A stretch of 41,726 nucleotides of DNA from an uncultured bacterium (GTDB taxonomy: Bacteria > Patescibacteriota > Microgenomatia > UBA1400 > PJMF01), in NCBI GenBank assembly GCA_903842795.1, contig CAIMNJ010000004.1:1-41726 (forward strand), given 5' to 3'. Position numbers and translations under genes: made by a program. Positions 29,388 through 41,400 of the stretch are shown one piece after another. Position 1 is the stretch's first letter. Each line of letters starts with the position of its first letter. Under the pieces are notes generated by a model. That model was given only the letters and a program-made list of their open reading frames with translations, was not told where the DNA came from and made no database searches.

Positions 29388-29985
29388 ACAAGACCAACTA
29401 CAGTACGCTCTCTTTGATTTCTACAAGAACCCAGTGGCCAAGGTTTCTTTAGAATTGGTTTTCTCTATCATAGCAATAATTTTCTTTGCTATTTTTGCCA
29501 TCAAACCAACTCTTTTGACCATGTCAGAATTGGTCAAGGAAATTCAGGATAAAAAACTTCTAGATGACCAGCTGGCTCAAAAAGTAGCTAGTTTAAATAC
29601 AGCTCAATCTCAGTATCAAAAATTTAGTTCACAATTTTATTTATTAAATCAATCCATTCCAAAAACTGCTGATCTAATGCAAAGCTTAAAAATAGTGGAG
29701 AAATTAGCTAGTGAAAATGGCTTGGTTGTTCAGGGCATTACTATTTCTGCTGTTCCAGATGAGACTAATGCCGCTACAGCTGACAAAGCCAAGCGAGAAT
29801 TGATTACTTTCAATATTGATGTGGCTGGAGACTATCTAAAAATTAGGCAGTTCATTGAAGATATTATGGATTCTCGCAGAATGATGTTGATAGATCAAGT
29901 TAATTTTAGTATGGGTACTAATCGATATCAAAAAAACCTAACAGCAATTGTCAGAGTTAATTTGCCTTATTATAAAAATCAATAA
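29374..29985 (+). CDS. PilO-like type IV pilus assembly protein
   Basis: N-terminal TM, coiled coil, SIPKTADLMQSLKIVEKLASENGLVVQGITIS and VAGDYLKIRQFIEDIMDSRRMMLIDQVNF. Confidence 0.75.
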   Translation: MPKNRQDQLQYALFDFYKNPVAKVSLELVFSIIAIIFFAIFAIKPTLLTMSELVKEIQDKKLLDDQLAQKVASLNTAQSQYQKFSSQFYLLNQSIPKTADLMQSLKIVEKLASENGLVVQGITISAVPDETNAATADKAKRELITFNIDVAGDYLKIRQFIEDIMDSRRMMLIDQVNFSMGTNRYQKNLTAIVRVNLPYYKNQ

Positions 29986-29987
29986 AC

Positions 29988-30461
29988 ATGACCAGTAACG
30001 ACATTCAAAAACAACTAGCCAAACTACGTAGAGACAAGAAGTTGTTGTGGCTTGGTGTTTTGTTTTTTGTCATGGTGGTGGTATGGATTTTATCTAGTAT
30101 TTTCACTGTAACTAAAACCAGCTCTATTACTCCAGAACTTAGAGAATTAGCCAAGTCTTTTGTGCCAAGACTAGAGTCAAAGGTTTTTGATGAAATTCTT
30201 GAAAAAAGGACGTTTACTGATGATGAGCTATCTTCTTTTTCAATTTACATTTTTGATAAGAAAAATATTGAAGATAGCTCTGTTTTAATTGATATTATCG
30301 AGCCAAGTGGCGAATCAGTTGCTGCTGAGGGCACTGTTCCTATTTTAATGGAAGAACCTAGTGATGGTGCTGCCAGTGGTTCGGCTAGCGGTTCAGATGG
30401 TGGAAGTCAAAATGGCGTTCCATTTAACATTCCGCTAGAGAATATTATTGGTCCACAGTAG
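29988..30461 (+). CDS. Hypothetical single-TM protein in pilus-like cluster
   Basis: LWLGVLFFVMVVVWILSSIF TM; low-complexity GAASGSASGSDGG near C-terminus; same operon. Confidence 0.6.
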   Translation: MTSNDIQKQLAKLRRDKKLLWLGVLFFVMVVVWILSSIFTVTKTSSITPELRELAKSFVPRLESKVFDEILEKRTFTDDELSSFSIYIFDKKNIEDSSVLIDIIEPSGESVAAEGTVPILMEEPSDGAASGSASGSDGGSQNGVPFNIPLENIIGPQ

Positions 30462-30538
30462 TCAAAGTCTAATACTTGTTACTTGGTTGTGGATCAGGTA
30501 AATTTAATATAAGGACATTTTTTGTCTGTGTTTGTTTT

Positions 30539-32350
30539 ATGCAGGTTCAACAAAACACTCAAGCTAGCAAAACAAGTTCTCCAAGTAGTTCAACTAAAGA
30601 AACTGCTAGTTCTTCTGTACCTGCACAGAAGCCCATCTTGACTCCTCCATCTGCGCTTAATCACGTCCCTGCGGTTGGTCAAGCACAGACTCCAGGTCAA
30701 AAAGTAGAAAAGCCAATTATTACAGAAAAGGAATTGGAAGCTAAATTTGGCAAACTTAAGAAGCCAAATTCTAAAAAACAAATTCCTACAATTCTTGGTT
30801 TATTAATTTTATTTGTTGCTTTAATTTCTGGAGTTCTGCTTTTTGGTCAGGGCACTGGAGTTTTTGCTCCTAGAGCTACTCCAGAAACTACCCCAAAAAA
30901 CATTCGCATTTCCAATGTAACGGACAAAACTTTTACCATCTCTTTTTATACTGATGAAAGTACTGTTGCTTTTGTGAAATATGGTGAAGATGAAAAAAAT
31001 TTAGATAAGCAGGCTAGTGATGATAGGGATCAATTATCTGGAGTGGTCAAAGATTACCAGCTTCATCACATTACAGTTAGGAGTTTGTCTCCTGGAAAGA
31101 ATTATTTTTATGTGCTTGGAACAGGAACGAGCACTTTTGATAATGAGGGTAATCCTTACTCTCTAGCTACTGCTGCCAAACCAAGTCAATCTCCAACCAA
31201 CAATCAAACCATTTATGGGAGTGTTCTCAATGCTGATAAATCTCCAGCAGAGGGAGCGGTGGTTTACCTTTATTCTGAGGGCATGGGAGCACTTTCTAGT
31301 TTAGTAAAATCTTCTGGTAGTTGGGGAATCTCCTTATCAAATGCTTTTAATACTGAAAAAACTAATTATCTTACTTTAACGGATGACAGTGCTATAGAAA
31401 TCAAAGTTCAGGGAGTAAATATAAATGCGATTAAAAATTTGACGACTAAGGTTTCCGCTGCTCAGCCAACTGAAGAAATTACTTTGGGATTGGCTGATGC
31501 ATCTGAATCTGAGCAAAGCGCTGTGGCATCTGATGCTGCCACTATTCAAGAATCAGACAAGGCTGAATTATTAGCTGAGAATGACATTAATACTTCTGGG
31601 TCAGGAGATTTTGCCAGTTCAAAGGAAAGCACGCAACAAGCAGCGGTAGTTGTGGAAGAGCTTGTCGCTACTTCTTCACCAACTCCAACTGTGGCTTCGA
31701 GTGCGGCTGAGCCGGAGGTTTTGGACTTGAGTAATTTGAGTGAAACTGCTTCTGCTTCGGCCGTGACAATTCAAACTTCTCAGCCGCAAATACAGGCCAC
31801 CCTACCAGCCAACACTATGGTTAGAATTGTTATTCACTCCAATACAACGATTGACGAAACAGTACAAACAGATGCAAATGGCAATATGATTTTGGATGTG
31901 GCTAGTTTGGGCCAAAACTTAGAGCCTGGTCAACATACTGCCAGCTACACTTATATTGATCCTGTGACTGGCAAAGAAGTTACCAAAACTTATAACTTTA
32001 CTGTTGATCCTAAAGCGCCAAGACAGCTGGCAGCAGCCGCTGATTTAAATATGAGTGCTAGCAAAACACCAACACCAACTGCGACTAAATCTCCAACTCC
32101 AATTCCAAGTATTCCATATGGTTCTGGTAATCCTTATATGCCTAGCGTTTCTGTAACTGCCACGCCAACTGCCTCAGCAACTCCAACCATTAGTACGAGA
32201 TCTGCTGTTGTGGCTACCACTAGTGGGCAATACAATTCTGGCTCTATTGGTGCCACTATAGCTTTGCTTTTGGGCGGTTTGTTCTTTGTTTTGGCGGGGG
32301 TTTGGAGTTATTTTTTGGCCACTTCTTTTGACCCAAAAAACGGGTCGTAA
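30539..32350 (+). CDS. Surface protein with Fn3/purple-acid-phosphatase-N-like domain and TM segments near both ends
   Basis: TM IPTILGLLILFVALISGVLLF; RATPETTPKNIRISNVTDKTFTISFYTDESTVAFVKYGEDEKNLD...LHHITVRSLSPGKNYFYVLGTG; T/P-rich stalk; C-terminal TM IGATIALLLGGLFFVLAGVWSYFLA. Confidence 0.8.
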   Translation: MQVQQNTQASKTSSPSSSTKETASSSVPAQKPILTPPSALNHVPAVGQAQTPGQKVEKPIITEKELEAKFGKLKKPNSKKQIPTILGLLILFVALISGVLLFGQGTGVFAPRATPETTPKNIRISNVTDKTFTISFYTDESTVAFVKYGEDEKNLDKQASDDRDQLSGVVKDYQLHHITVRSLSPGKNYFYVLGTGTSTFDNEGNPYSLATAAKPSQSPTNNQTIYGSVLNADKSPAEGAVVYLYSEGMGALSSLVKSSGSWGISLSNAFNTEKTNYLTLTDDSAIEIKVQGVNINAIKNLTTKVSAAQPTEEITLGLADASESEQSAVASDAATIQESDKAELLAENDINTSGSGDFASSKESTQQAAVVVEELVATSSPTPTVASSAAEPEVLDLSNLSETASASAVTIQTSQPQIQATLPANTMVRIVIHSNTTIDETVQTDANGNMILDVASLGQNLEPGQHTASYTYIDPVTGKEVTKTYNFTVDPKAPRQLAAAADLNMSASKTPTPTATKSPTPIPSIPYGSGNPYMPSVSVTATPTASATPTISTRSAVVATTSGQYNSGSIGATIALLLGGLFFVLAGVWSYFLATSFDPKNGS

Positions 32351-32480
32351 ATTAGCCGTTTAATTCACTCTTTTTTTACTTACTTTTTTGCTCTTTTTGA
32401 CCCTTTCTACCAGATGTTTTTTGTAGTAAATTGGAAGTAGTGAAAATAGTCCAAAAAATGGTCATTTTTACTAGCAAAAA

Positions 32481-35400
32481 ATGCTAATTCAAAGAAAGAA
32501 ACGCTATCTTTTTTCTGTGTTTTTATTTCTTTTTTTGTGTATAGCCACAGTTGTTGGATTTTACCTACTCAAAAGCAATCAAGATACTCGTCAGCAAGCT
32601 AGCACTGGCTCTTGTCCAGCTAATGATCCATATTGCAATGGTCTACCAACTCCTCCTCCCACAACTGCCCCTAATTCGCCATTAAATGATAAGGGTATTG
32701 TTAGTACCACTTACACCGGCACACGTCCTACCACCAAGAGTGGATGTGGTGGTGTTTGGATGAACGAGTTTTGTTATATGCCGGGAGACGAATTGGCTGG
32801 CGGCAAAATCATTGTTGATTCCGGCAGATATAGCTATCCATACATTGAAGACAAAAAAGTTTATGAAAGTGTGAATTTTGGCGCAGAATCTGTTTCCAAG
32901 GTGGTTGGCTCCACAGAAAGTTTGGGCAAAGACTGTAACGGCCAAGGCGTGGCTATTGGTAATACTTGCTATGCCTATGGTGCCACAGTTAATGGCTATT
33001 TAGTTGTACCACCTCGCACTACAGGTTGCAGTAATACTGCTGGTGATTATTGCTATGCTCACTTGGAGAAAATTGAAGTTTCTTATGATGATTGGCAGGC
33101 TGCAGTGACTGCCTATAAAAATTCTGGAGACACCAAGGCTTTGGAAGATTTATATCAGAAAACCTATGGAGTAAGTTTTACTGCTGGTTCCCTTTACGAT
33201 CCAAATTCAGCCAACGCTGATTTGCTAAAAGCTCAAGCAATTTTGTCTGCTTTGACCAACGCCTCAGTTTTGCAAGCTCAAGCTGCTGCTCAAAATGCAG
33301 AGCTGACTGCCAAAGGCAATCTAACCGCATCTGAACAAGCACTTTTTGATTTTAACCAACAAATTATTGCTGATAAAAATTTAGCAACTCGTTATCAGGT
33401 CTTAGATCAACTCAATGACTCCAGTTCACAACAGTTGACCATGGATACAGCTATTAAACAAATGTATTCAACTTTAGTGGTAGCTGGCAATGACGCCAAT
33501 CTTGATAAAATCGCTGCCGAGCAATTTAAAGCAATTTTTGGTTATGATCCAAGTGAAAAATTTGGCAATGTGAACGGTATTCTTGAGTCTTTTGGTATTG
33601 ATCCTGCTCAATTTAATGCTGATAGAGCCAAATATTCTCAGCAAATTGCTGCTCAAACTCAAGATTTCGACAAATTGAATCAAGAGTACCAAGACTATAT
33701 CAGTGGTAGTAGTGAAAACATCAATGAATTAAAAAATGCAGCTATTGATGCAGGAGTGGTTACTGCCGATCAGCTAAAAAATCTTTCTGAAGCTGAGATT
33801 CTTGCATTATTGCTTTCTAAATTTTCTGACACTACACCTGTTCAAGCTCAACAAGAAGCAACTGCCATTGTTGATGCCAGACAAAATCAAGTTAAGGAAC
33901 AGCAGCTAACTAGCCAGTACATTGATCATCAGGGTTCAGCTGCTTCTTACAGTGACTTGGTTAGTTTATACACTCTTTACACTGGCCATGCACCGAGAGG
34001 TCAATTTAGTGAGGCTTGGTTGCAGGAAGAAGTGGCTAAATACAACTCGCAAGTAGCTTTGAGCATGTATGCCCAGACTCAAGATGTAACCTATCTGCAG
34101 AATTATTACAAAAATAGCACTGATGCTTACAATGGTTCTTTTGTGCCAACCGATGAAAAGGCTTTGCTTAATGGCATTTATGGTAATCAAGTTGGAGCAG
34201 AACTTTATAGCTCAATTGTTTTACCAGCTCGTTTCAATGAGGCTGTGGCCAATTTCCCAATGGATGGCGGTAATGATTTAGCTGCCGTTTGTAAAGAACT
34301 TAAGGTCACAGATTGTAGCATCAATTCAGAAAAAGCTACGCAAACCATGGCTTTGATGTTGGATAAGATTTATGAGGGTAATACCGAGGTTAATATTCCA
34401 GACATGGCAGTGAGCTATTCCAATCAAATTTATGCTAATACTCAAAAACAAGAAACCCAGAGTTTTTGGGATTTGGCTTTTGCTAATTTCGCCATGGCTC
34501 AAACTGCCGATAGTGCCAGTGCAATTGTTTTCCTTGGAGAGGATTCCGCTGTGGCACAAAATTTCCAGGCTACGATGGATTATCAGAGCCAAGCCATGGA
34601 TAACTATTCGACAGCAATTGAAGCAAGCAAAATTTTTAATGCTTCACAAACTTTTGATTATGCTACGGATAACAGAACCTCTCTAAATGACTACACCTGG
34701 GGCATGTCTTATGGCAACGCTTTGATGGCTGATAACATTTTCAATCGTGAATTTACTCCAGAAGAGATGAATCTTAATTTTGGTCAAACTGTTAATTTAA
34801 CTTTTAATCAGCTCAGCTCTCAAATAGCCAATGTAGATGTGGCGCAAAATATTGCAGCCAACTATGCCACTAGTAAACATTATGGTTACACTGGTCCAGC
34901 TGACACTGGTATTTCTAATATTGCTTTGTTTGGTGCAGATAATATGGGAGTGCTCGACTATAACTATCAGGCAGCTGAATCTGGCTATTATGTAGATAAA
35001 ACATTTAAGGCCTGGGGCGAAGATATCGGCGCTGCTATGACTGAAGCTGGGGCAATGTATGCTGCCAGTCAAATGAATGAGGCTGCCGCTAATCAAGCGA
35101 TGTTTTCTGGTAGTGAAGACATAGAATTTATCGATCCAATTGAATACGCTGATCAAGCCAACCAAGAATTTAAGGCTGATTACCATCAAAATATGATGGA
35201 CAGTCTTTATAACAATTATGTTGCCAATGCTGAAAAAGCTGGGATAGATCAGACTCAACAAGCTACTTTTGAACAATTCTTCAATGATCCAGAAATACAA
35301 AGATCTAGCCAACAGCTTAATTATGAAAGATTAGAAAAAGTAGTTGCTCCAGCTGCTGCTATCGTAGTTCTACCAGCGATGGTTGCTAGTGGTGTTGGTG

Positions 35401-38400
35401 TGCCAGTTTTATTGGGAGCTGCTTCTTCAGCATTTTCACTTTATCAGGGTGCTGGTATGAAAGCTCAGGCTTTAGAGATCCAAAGAATTGATATCGATTC
35501 TAGAGAAAACGCAATCATTCAATCTTATATCGATAGCGGCGCCAGCGCAGCAGATATAGAGGAAATGAGAACAGACTTAGAAATACAGGCAGCAGCTTTA
35601 AATCAACAGGGTAATATGATGTTGGCCAATTCAGCAGTAGCAGCTTTCACCAGCGCTGGTGGTTGGGCCACAAGTTTGGCAGGTGCTGCTAATGCCGCTA
35701 CTACCGCCAATGCACTCGCAACCACTGGTCAAGTCTTGACCAAAGTTGGTCAGGTGGGTGGTATTGCTCTTAATTCATATAACGCAGTTAACTCAAGTAT
35801 TTCTTCTTACAATTCCTTCCAGCAAGGAAATATTGGTGGCGGTATCATGAGTGGAGTCAGTGCTTTTGTAGCAGCATCTGGTGTGGCGGGTAATACTTTT
35901 GGTTTGCTTGGCCCAACCACGATCACCAACAAAGTTGATTTAGCTTTAGACATGATGAATGTTCCGGCAGGAGCAGCTGTTGATGCTCAGCAAGTAGCTC
36001 AAGCTTGTTATGGATCAAGTGGTGCTTTTTCTGAAAAAGATTGTACCAATGCTTGGATAGGTTTAGCCCTTAGTGCTGGTCAAAATGTTTCTCAAATTTC
36101 TAGTAGCTACAAAGCTTATAAAGGTGATGTTGTTGCTGGTCAAACTGCTGATTTGCAAAAACAAATTGATGCAATTGATATGGAAATTATTGCTCTCAAT
36201 GGTCCCAATAAAGGCTTGCGAGAAGGATTGCAAATCAACGACTTAATGTTGCAGCGCACAAAACTAGCTGACCAGATTGCTGGAATCGATCCAAATATCA
36301 AAATTGCCAACAATACTCCTACTGAAGATTTCTTGGCTGCTGGTATTCGTATTAGTGCTGACCTAGAGGCTAGAGCTCAGGCTGCTAGAGATGCTGGTCA
36401 GAATGATTTGGCAGATAACTTGACTAGACAAGCTGAAGTTTTTAGAGATAAGCCAATAGCAGTGGATGCAGTGCGCAGTCAAATCGCTGATATTGATGCG
36501 CAAATTTCCAAGCGTGGTGTTTTAATGCCAGAAAGCGAAGTAGCTGACTTGCAACAAAAAAGAGCAGTTTTGGTTAATGACATGGAGAATTTAGTTAAAG
36601 ATCTTTCTGTGGTTGATTCCATGAGACAACAAAATGAAGCTTTGCTCAAGACGACCAAAGAAAATACAGCGATGGCCGAGTATGAGCAACTAATGAAGAT
36701 TGGCAAAGAGAATGCTGATCTTGTTGCTAGATATGCTCCAGAAACTGGAGAAGTCATTAAGTACACTAGTGATTTGGAAAAAAACGCTGCCAATATTAAA
36801 TTGGAAGTTGATTCAAACAAGAGACTACTCTCTATTGCTGCTTTGCAAGATGGTTTGAGTCGTATTAATGATTTGGAAGCTCAAAGACAAGCTTTGGCTC
36901 GTGATCTTGGTGCAGACAGTTCAGAAATTGATGCCACAATTACTAGATTGGATGCAGAGATTAGCAAGCTCAATGAACAAGGTGTTTTAGATGCGGAGCA
37001 AACAGTTAAATTAGAAGATTTGCAAAATCAAAAATTGGATTTACAGGCAGAACGAAATAAATTTAGTGCAATCGACGATGAAATTGGTGGTATTAGAAAA
37101 ATTACTGATGTCATGTCGGCAGACAATCGTTCACCTTGGCAGAAATTTACTGATCTTTTCAGTCCTGGCAAGAAAACCAGAGATGCTTACTATGAATCCT
37201 TAGCTCTTACTCGTGAGGCTGAAGCGATTAAAGCTAAGTTGGCTGGAGTCGGAGCGGATAGTGATGATGCTAAGGCTTTTAGAGAGCAATTGGCAGATGT
37301 TAATCGTCGCTTGATTGGACAACAAGCAATTTTGGCTGATGCTAGAGCCAATCCAAGTAAGGGAGTTTTCAGAACAGTTGCTGATTTCTTTGGTGGCATA
37401 GTACAAAACAGAGAGGTTGCCAACCTGAAGAATTTAGCTAAGAAGCTTGGCACCAGTAATTTAGATATTGCTGAAAAAATGTCTGCCAAACAAGTAGAGA
37501 TCAATAAGTTAAATGATGAAGATCCAGTGGCCAATGCTGACAGAATTAAGGCTTTGGAAGCGGATATTGCCGATCTCCGTAAAACTTCACAAACAGTTTT
37601 GCGCGGTAAGAATGCTCTTATTGCTGTTGATCAATCTGACAAATTTACTCAATACAAATTGACTGACGCTGGAAAAAAAGCTGGCTTAAATGAAGCTCAC
37701 CTAAAAATTCTCAATGATGAATTGAAAGCTTTTGAGCAATTCCGCCGTGATACTGGAACTCCAGGTTTCAAGATTTACAGTAATACTGGCAGTTTCAAAG
37801 ATCAGGATGTTTTCTTGTTAGCAGAAATTGAAGCTCTTGGAGCTGGTCGTAGAGGTACGGTTTTTGGAGCTTTGCCAGGCATGGGTAAAACTGATGTAGT
37901 GATGCCTTTTAATGTTTTGCTCAAACAGCGCATGACCAACGCTTCACAGTTTGTGGTTTTCCCAGAGGCTAAATTGATGAAGCCTTGGGCCAGTGATGCT
38001 AATTACACTCCAAACAAAGATTTTATTGCTTATGTTGAATCTCGTTTTGGCGAAGGCAGTGTAGTAATTGTCAAAGCTGGAGATCAAAGCATCGACCCAG
38101 CTGTAATTACTAGGGCTAAATTTGTCATTACCACTAAAGATGTGGCTTTTGATTTGCAGAGTACCGATACCAGACTAGGTTTGAATTTGCGTAACAAATG
38201 GCAAAATTCTTATGTTCATGCTGATGAGGTTGATTGGACATTTAATCCAAATGAAAATTATAAATTGTCTGGTCAACAAGTTGCTTTGCGAGATAAAGCA
38301 GAGTTTGGTCTCTATCTAGATGCACAGAAACAAGTGCTAGGTATTGATGAAAATGGCAACATGTCTGCAGGAACAGGATTGTCCTCTCTTAGAGCTCTCA

Positions 38401-41400
38401 TTAACGAATTGAGTTTGAGCAAATCAATTCCAGAGGGTATTACCCGTACCAGCGATGGTAAAGGTGGAAAATTTGCTGATCCAGTTTTGGAAAAACAAGT
38501 TTTGAGTGAATGGCTGGATACATGGGGAGGTCAAAGCAAAATCCCTGGCTTAGATATGTCAGCAGATAGCGAAGTGATTAGAGCACAAATTAACGATTAT
38601 CTAACCAGAAGTAGTGATGCCGATGTTCACCAACATCGTGCTGAAATGGCCATGATTAATGAAACTGTCAACTTCCTTTCCAGAGTGCCTGGTGAAGATT
38701 ATGGCATGACCAGCAATAGCAGATTGATTGGAGATGTAGAAGAAATTATTAATAGTATTGCTCCGAGAGAGCAAGGCAGAGTTAGCGGCCGATCATACAG
38801 TGCTGTTGCTGAGTCTTTGCTTTATAACACTCTTGGTGCCAGAGTGCTTGGTGTTAATGGTGATGTAGATGTAAATAGATTGACGGTGGGTGAAAATGGT
38901 AGCGAAATTAACTACGCTCTTTTGATGTTGGAGAGTAAAGGCTTTTCTCTTTATACCGGTACTCCAGAAACTGTTGCCAAACTTTACAAGATGGCCTATG
39001 GCATTGATCTAAAAGTTTTCACTGATTCTGCAGTGGATGATTCAATCGCGCGCTTCAATGCTCCGCCAGCTGGTACTGACTCTAAAATTTTTGTCAGTTT
39101 GCAAGATCAAATCGCAGCTCGTTTAGGTGATGGCCGTAATCAAGTTTTTGTTAATATGGCCTCTGGAGTGCGCAGTAATGAAGCTGCTCTCAATGATTTA
39201 GTGAGAACTGTCAACGAAACTGGAGCAGGTTATCAGAAATTATTTGTGGTGGGAGCTAATGGTGAATTAGTTGAATACCAAATGACTGGCGGTACACTCT
39301 CCAGAGTAGATGGTTTTGCCAACACTGATGCTCTTAATGCTAGAACTACTGATTTAGATAAAGCTGGTGAACGCTATATTAAATTCTATGAATATGGTGC
39401 TCATGTTGGTGTTGATACTGTCAATAATGTTGCGATCAGTCGTGCTGTTGGTTTGTGTAGTGGTTGTGATGAGACCACTTTCTCTCAGGGTATTAATCGT
39501 ATTCGTGTAAAAGTTGAGGTTAAGGATGGTACTTCAACTGTTGAATATGCGCCAATTGACATTGTTTGGATGGATGCTCCAGCAGGAAACAGAAATCCAG
39601 GAATTAGTGATTTTTCCGATTCAATTAATGGTCGCCAGGTTATTAATGAGGCTTTGGCAGAAGTTTCCTTCAAAGAAACCTTGCTTAAAAATAGTGTTGA
39701 TGCCACTTTTGCTGAGTTGATCGATTTGGCCAAGAATGGTAAAAAAGGCTTCTTAGGCTTTGGAGCCTATGAAGCTAATAAAGATGTGGTTGCTCAGTTA
39801 GAAGCTGCTCAGCAAAAATGGAAAGAAACAACCGGCATGAATTATTTGCTTGGCAGCGATGATATGACTGCTCAAGCTAAATTGGAAAAAACTGCTGCTC
39901 AAGTTAGTGCCGCTTATGATGAGCTTACCAGAATGCTGGCTGGCTCTGGCGAGCCAGCCAAACTCTTAGCCAAGCGCGCCGACGGCGCGGTTGGCGATAA
40001 TCCAATCAGATTAGCTTTCAGTGGTGATGAGGGTTATCAGGTTCTTGGCGAGAATCCATCTTATCGTCAAATTGTTGATTTAATCAATCAATCTTCCAAA
40101 CATCTGGAAAGTGTGAACATTGCCTTCACCAATAAGAGTTCTCCAGCTGAGGTGGTGCAGAGTGAAATTGCTAAGGTAGTAGCTGATGCTGAATCTGGTA
40201 GTCAGGTTAAGGTTGATGATGGTGGTCCAGATGCTAAAAATCCAGACACCACTGGTCCAGATACTGCAGGCCCAGATAGAAATGGTGATGCACCTGTCGG
40301 AGGAGGTGCACCGGTTGCTGATGGTGTGACTGTTAGAAATGCTGATTCCGCTACAAATAAATCAACAAATAATAGCTCTAATACTATTCGAAATATTGGT
40401 TTTGCTGCTTTTGCCTCTAATTTTTGGAATGGAACCGTTAATGAAGATAAATTATTAAATGAAAATGCTAATGTAGTTGAAGATAACAAACAAACGATTA
40501 TTGCTGATTATCAAGCTCAAATAGATGGTCTTAATGTACAACTTGCTGGCGCTTCTTCACAAGAAGAGACCGATTCTATTAATAATCAGATTAATGATTT
40601 GGAATTAGCCAAAGCAGACTCATCCACTATTGAATTGGCTGCCAAAGCCATGACTACAGATCAGTTGGCAGAAAATTACCGAGAAGGTGGATTCAAAAAT
40701 ATTTTGAATGGTAAGAATGCTGGAGATTCAGAAAAGGGTGGTGGAATTACTTTGTATGCAAATAATTTCGATGAGGAAGCATTTTTAAATGATAAACAAG
40801 ATGAAATTGACCAGGTTGCTCAAGATTTAAAACAACAAAGTGTTTCTACTAAGAAAGCTGAAGCTAATGCTGTCGATGCTGAAATTAACAAATTAACTGA
40901 TCAACTTAGCACTAGCAATATTGAGACTGAAAAAGAAAAAATTACTTCGGCTATAGAAGCTCTTAATGAAAAACTTGAATTGCTTGATTTAGAAGTAGGT
41001 TTAACTGACCAGAAAGATTTTACAGCTGAAGCTATTGCTCAAGTGAGAGAGAAATATAAAGATGATTCAAAATATCAAAAAGTTGGTACCTTCCAGCGTT
41101 TTGCTGAACCGATTGCTTTATTTTTAATCGACCGCTTTAATTTTAAGAAAGCTGTTGCTGCTTTCCAAGAAGCTTATAACTCAACAGAAGAAAATTGGGC
41201 GACTAAGACAGGAAAAGGTTTGGCAGCTTGGGTGAACGGTTTAGATAAAAATTCCAAAAAACAAACACCTCTTAAACAAAGTAATCAAACAAAAACTGAG
41301 GTTAGTTTCAAATTTCCAGAATTCAAAACTCCAGCTTGGATAAAAAATACTGGATCATCTATCAGTGTTTTTGGTGGCAAAGTTGCAGACTATCTAAAGA

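Noticed and set aside
32425-32475. Hairpin TAGTGAAAATAGTCC...GGTCATTTTTACTA upstream of the giant ORF as a terminator
   Set aside because: No T-run follows the stem and pairing is imperfect; may be a 5' UTR structure but not supported enough to list
40201-40330. Tandem 'GGTCCAGAT' like repeat
   Set aside because: Imperfect, encodes a (G/N)PDxx linker; best explained as a low-complexity interdomain linker, not a CRISPR or VNTR
32682-40489. Antisense ORFs (e.g. 34797-35312, 36479-36820, 37190-37534, 40202-40489)
   Set aside because: Low-complexity shadow ORFs opposite the continuous giant frame
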